Part shown: piece after piece, positions 60,891 to 64,000 of the stretch | Layout of the letters: each line of letters begins with the position of its first letter | How positions within the stretch are numbered: the first letter of the stretch is position 1 | Assembly: GCF_900102515.1 (NCBI RefSeq) | Contig: NZ_FMVS01000017.1 | Coordinates: 19,587 to 83,586 of the forward strand | From: Butyrivibrio sp. INlla14 | Lineage (GTDB): Bacteria > Bacillota > Clostridia > Lachnospirales > Lachnospiraceae | Reading direction: 5' to 3' | DNA: 64,000 nucleotides | Translations under genes and position numbers: made by a program | The notes under the pieces: generated by a model | What the model was told of the DNA's origin: nothing | The model's database searches: none | The model's input: the letters and a program-made list of their open reading frames with translations, nothing else

Positions 60891-63842
60891 ATGTCATTGG
60901 TTATTAGTAACGAACTTAGTAATCTCATTGCTCTGTTGGAGGAGAATGAAGTATTAAAAAAAGATGTGGATGGTTATAAAACTGAAATTGTAGAGATTAA
61001 GAACAGCCTTGTAAAGTTTTCTGGAAGAACAGCGAATAAATACAGAGAAAACTGCAAAAACTTTACTACAGGGGATACAGGTAAAATACCGCTCTTCTTA
61101 GACAAGATTGAATCATATAATACCATTATGGAAGAATTGGCTAATGGTACATCCAAACTTATAGATAGATGTCATTATTTTGGACAGACATTGTCGGATG
61201 ATTCTCATAAGACAGACTATTCAGAAGGGCTGGAAACCGGGCATCACGTTTTATATGATGACTGCGTTGATGCTATAAAAACAGCCTGTGATAAATGTGT
61301 GGAGTATGATGCAGATGAACTGGAACATGTGAAAAAGGCAGCTTCATATCTTTCTGGCGAGACATTTCCTGATGGCTATACCAACCCTATCGAGGGAATA
61401 GAAATAACAATGAGCCAGTATATAGCAGAGCAGGATAAAATCGAAAATTTTAGATTTTCTTTTAATGCTTATGCACTTTATAGTAATGCTCTTAGTACTT
61501 ATGTAAAGGGCCAGTTTGACAAGATAACAGATTCTGAATATCAGAAGACACCTAAGCCAAGTGGAATAGGAGACACTGATTCTATAAAAGAAGAACTTAT
61601 GAACAACTATGAAGATGTTAAGCTATATAGTGCCTATTTGACTGGTGAAGAAGGGTTGGCAAAGTTACAGGAAGACTGTGATAATTATGATTCATTGAGT
61701 GGCGAAGAAAAAAAGAAGGCAGAAAAAGCTTTTGCTTTGATGTTTGGATGCTGTTCTGAGCGAACAGAAGGTGAATTTGATCAGGAAAAAGCTCAATTCT
61801 ATCTTGATGGTATGGGTATTGTTTTAGCGTGGACATTACCTAATGAAGTAGAAAAAACTCTTCATGCTGACACGAATAAAGTTGATGCTTTACTAGGTAA
61901 TATACCAGAAGAAAACGAGCAAGCCAGATCAATGCTAACAGAGTTTGGCAATAAAACATGGGATTTAAAGGACAATGGAACTGTGTCTGGTGTAACTGTG
62001 TCATTTGATAAAGCGGGGATTAATATTGATGTAGAGGTTACTGGCAAATTTTTGGGGGTTGACACCACCCAAAAGAATTACGATTTATTTTATACGAGTC
62101 AGGAAAGATCTCTTGATTATATTGATTATATGCAAAGTAATAATCCGAATTATGCAGAGCATCTAATGAATGATCTTGGATTTACTAAGGAACAGCTTGC
62201 AGAAGTTCTTACAATGGCTGAGAATCATTATGACATGGAGCAACTTGATAATCTTGTCAATGCCAACGATGATTATTCCAATGTATTTACTACAGATGCT
62301 TCTAAGCTAAGTAATAATGGTGGTGGATTTGCTTTAGCGGTATTCTCAAACCAGCTTTTGGCAGATAATGATGGTACTCCAGCAAACGAAGAAGAATTTA
62401 TAAAGTTTTCTAATGCAATTTTGAATGCATCATATGACTCATATGGAATGGCTAGTACCGAAGAGTTGTTAAATAAGATATCTGTTGGTGCAGGACTGTA
62501 TAATGATGCTATGATAGCAGCCTATATTACTGATAGTGGTAATCCGAAAGTAGAATCAAATCTAAAAATGTCAAACGGACTATATGCGTATTGGGCGTAT
62601 TTAGGAGCAAAATATGAAGGAGATATATCCGATGCGCTTTGTATTTATAGCAGTAATGATAGCAATATTTCATTATCAATAAATCCATACGCTGATTTTT
62701 ATGATGAAAATACGGGTGAGTTTAGATTTCAGATATTGGGTGAAATTGTAGGAGAACATTTAAGTAGTGATTGTGAGCATCAGACATTTAGTTGGGGAGC
62801 TGTGAACAATTCGTTAAATTATGCTGTTGTCGGAAACTTCTTAGGTGATGAGGCTCAAGAAAAAGCAGTGGAAAATTATAGGGCAAACCTAATAAGAAGC
62901 GTAAAAGAGGCGGAGCGTGATCTTGCTATAAATGGCGCTATTGATCTTATTTCAGTCTTCTGTCCTGATGCGGGAGATGCGCTTACTCTAGCTAAGGATG
63001 CTTCGGAGTCGGAGATTTGGAAGTCAATAAAAGATGGAAAGGGTCTTAGTCTAGATGCTCTTGAGAAGATAATAGATGACCCATTTGTATTAGCTGAGCT
63101 AGAAGCAAATGGATGCGATGAGGATACATTAAGCAGGCTTATGAGTCAGGGCAAGGTTGTGCTTAGTTTGGGATCTGTTGTTGGGGACTATGTAACTGGC
63201 GTTGAATCTTTGCATAAAGAGCTGAGCGATGATGTAAAGGATGCAAATACATTTTTATCCATGGATATTTTATATTCGTACAATAACGGAACTGGTGATG
63301 TGAAATTATGCGATCCTAATGCAATAGACGTTATGAATGCATGGAATGAACAAGGGTGCATGTATATTGTAGAGGATGAGGATACCTATAATGAATACTG
63401 TAACAATGTGTTTGTAGAAGATTCAAATCATGAAAAGTTAACAAATGAAGCTGTAGCCCAAGTTGCCTTAATGTATGGAATAGAAATCAAAGATGAAATT
63501 CCGGAAAAATGGGATGACTATGCCTATAATCAGGCGATGAAGTCTATAACTAAAGAAACGGGGTATACTGAGGAACAGATTGTTTCTGCTTATAAAGTGA
63601 TTCTAGATGGAGGTTCAACAGATAATACTATTCCTAAAGATTATGATCCTGAATTAAAGGAACCATATACAAACATAAGAACTATTCCTGTAGATTTATA
63701 TACAGCATGCGTTAATTCGGTAAATAATTTAGCGATGGAAGACTCTAGCTGCGATGAAACTTTTACCAAGCAGATAAAGGACAAGCTAGAAGAGGAAAAA
63801 GCGAACGATAACATAACAGAAGATGAAGAACAGGAGGGATAA
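60891..63842 (+). CDS. Large protein of the T7SS cluster, probable substrate or partner
   Basis: A 983-residue protein after GGGAG-like spacing at ATG 60891. There is no signal peptide and no clear membrane helix. The first 220 residues are helical (NELSNLIALLEENEVLKKDV, then KNSLVKFSGRTANKYRENCK), in keeping with an N-terminal targeting module such as LXG, but the LXG pattern itself is not visible. The rest is acidic, with repeated short NANDDYSNV-type segments, and lacks a recognised toxin motif. The C-terminus is charged (EEEKANDNITEDEEQ). Its place after the WXG100-like genes makes secretion by the adjacent EssC plausible. I cannot name its function. Confidence 0.72.
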   Translation: MSLVISNELSNLIALLEENEVLKKDVDGYKTEIVEIKNSLVKFSGRTANKYRENCKNFTTGDTGKIPLFLDKIESYNTIMEELANGTSKLIDRCHYFGQTLSDDSHKTDYSEGLETGHHVLYDDCVDAIKTACDKCVEYDADELEHVKKAASYLSGETFPDGYTNPIEGIEITMSQYIAEQDKIENFRFSFNAYALYSNALSTYVKGQFDKITDSEYQKTPKPSGIGDTDSIKEELMNNYEDVKLYSAYLTGEEGLAKLQEDCDNYDSLSGEEKKKAEKAFALMFGCCSERTEGEFDQEKAQFYLDGMGIVLAWTLPNEVEKTLHADTNKVDALLGNIPEENEQARSMLTEFGNKTWDLKDNGTVSGVTVSFDKAGINIDVEVTGKFLGVDTTQKNYDLFYTSQERSLDYIDYMQSNNPNYAEHLMNDLGFTKEQLAEVLTMAENHYDMEQLDNLVNANDDYSNVFTTDASKLSNNGGGFALAVFSNQLLADNDGTPANEEEFIKFSNAILNASYDSYGMASTEELLNKISVGAGLYNDAMIAAYITDSGNPKVESNLKMSNGLYAYWAYLGAKYEGDISDALCIYSSNDSNISLSINPYADFYDENTGEFRFQILGEIVGEHLSSDCEHQTFSWGAVNNSLNYAVVGNFLGDEAQEKAVENYRANLIRSVKEAERDLAINGAIDLISVFCPDAGDALTLAKDASESEIWKSIKDGKGLSLDALEKIIDDPFVLAELEANGCDEDTLSRLMSQGKVVLSLGSVVGDYVTGVESLHKELSDDVKDANTFLSMDILYSYNNGTGDVKLCDPNAIDVMNAWNEQGCMYIVEDEDTYNEYCNNVFVEDSNHEKLTNEAVAQVALMYGIEIKDEIPEKWDDYAYNQAMKSITKETGYTEEQIVSAYKVILDGGSTDNTIPKDYDPELKEPYTNIRTIPVDLYTACVNSVNNLAMEDSSCDETFTKQIKDKLEEEKANDNITEDEEQEG

Positions 63843-63848
63843 TAGCTT

Positions 63849-64000
63849 ATGAAAAAAATATATATTCTACCCTTAGTAATACTTCTGCTTTTTATAGGAC
63901 TGTTCGGTATATCAAGATATTTATTTTATAGTAATACCATATTAAGAGTAGGTGATTATGATTATTGCTTTATGCGGTCGTCTATAGAACAAAATCATAA
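63849..64000 (+). CDS. N-terminus of a membrane-anchored or exported protein
   Basis: From ATG 63849, 6 bases after the previous stop, 50 codons run to the window edge. They start MKKIYILPLVILLLFIGLFG and continue ISRYLFYSNTILRVGDYDYCF. The hydrophobic segment is a signal peptide or anchor. It has the position of an effector-associated lipoprotein or an immunity protein, but too little is visible to tell. Confidence 0.65.
   Translation, partial: MKKIYILPLVILLLFIGLFGISRYLFYSNTILRVGDYDYCFMRSSIEQNH

Noticed and set aside
60891-63842. Named LXG polymorphic toxin
   Set aside because: Neither the L-x-G pattern nor a recognised toxin motif was found, so function is left open.

Overview
The window looks like a chromosomal segment of a rumen or gut Lachnospiraceae bacterium, most likely Butyrivibrio or a close relative. 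The evidence is moderately AT-rich low-GC Gram-positive coding sequence, strong AGGAGG-type ribosome sites, a DUF4317 protein, GH3 beta-glucosidases including one with reversed domain order, a Firmicutes-type fructose PTS, and a type VIIb secretion locus. This assignment is inferred from gene content; no rRNA or tRNA gene was recognised in the window.

Left part (1-19.3 kb): the 3' end of a Pro/Ala/Glu-repeat gene, an ABC exporter and a UvrD/PcrA helicase. A LacI-type regulator follows, next to glycogen phosphorylase, with matching GGAAAACGNTTTCC operators before both genes and a ~200-nt near-perfect palindrome in the phosphorylase leader. Next come a structured leader with a terminator, a chemoreceptor paired with a sugar-binding lipoprotein, and a TetR regulator divergent from an MMPL pump and its heptad-repeat lipoprotein. 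The TetR/MMPL intergenic region carries two identical operators, each overlapping a -35 box. A 53-codon gene and a satellite of hairpins spaced 52 nt apart close this part.

Middle part (20-37.7 kb): on the minus strand, fruR-fruK-fruA-ptsH-ptsI form a self-contained fructose uptake unit preceded by an array of TCA motifs at about 10-bp steps. On the plus strand follow a CheC/FliY-like phosphatase, a DUF4317 protein, and a LytTR regulator / GHKL kinase / GGDEF cyclase operon. Then comes a beta-glucoside unit: a membrane-anchored circularly permuted GH3, a conventional cytosolic GH3 and a GtrA-like membrane protein.

Right part (37.8-64 kb) is accessory in character. A palindrome-rich spacer and a frameshifted small ORF lead into two tandem TIR-TM-beta-propeller proteins that keep the TIR NADase glutamate. 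An Rpn-family nuclease gene bounded by two copies of the same terminator follows. A long run then begins at a good promoter: an Ig-repeat surface protein, a membrane protease-FHA fusion whose catalytic Ser is replaced by Cys, an FHA protein, a degenerate MinD/CpaE-like ATPase, YukD/EsaB, EssC, a WXG100 protein, three small helical proteins, a 983-residue probable substrate or partner, and the start of a membrane-anchored protein. This is a type VIIb secretion locus with several unusual parts: FHA domains in three consecutive modules, a Cys-protease candidate and a pseudo-ATPase. It is the best candidate in the window for a poorly described system. EsaA, EssA and a canonical EssB are not seen and may lie beyond the right edge.
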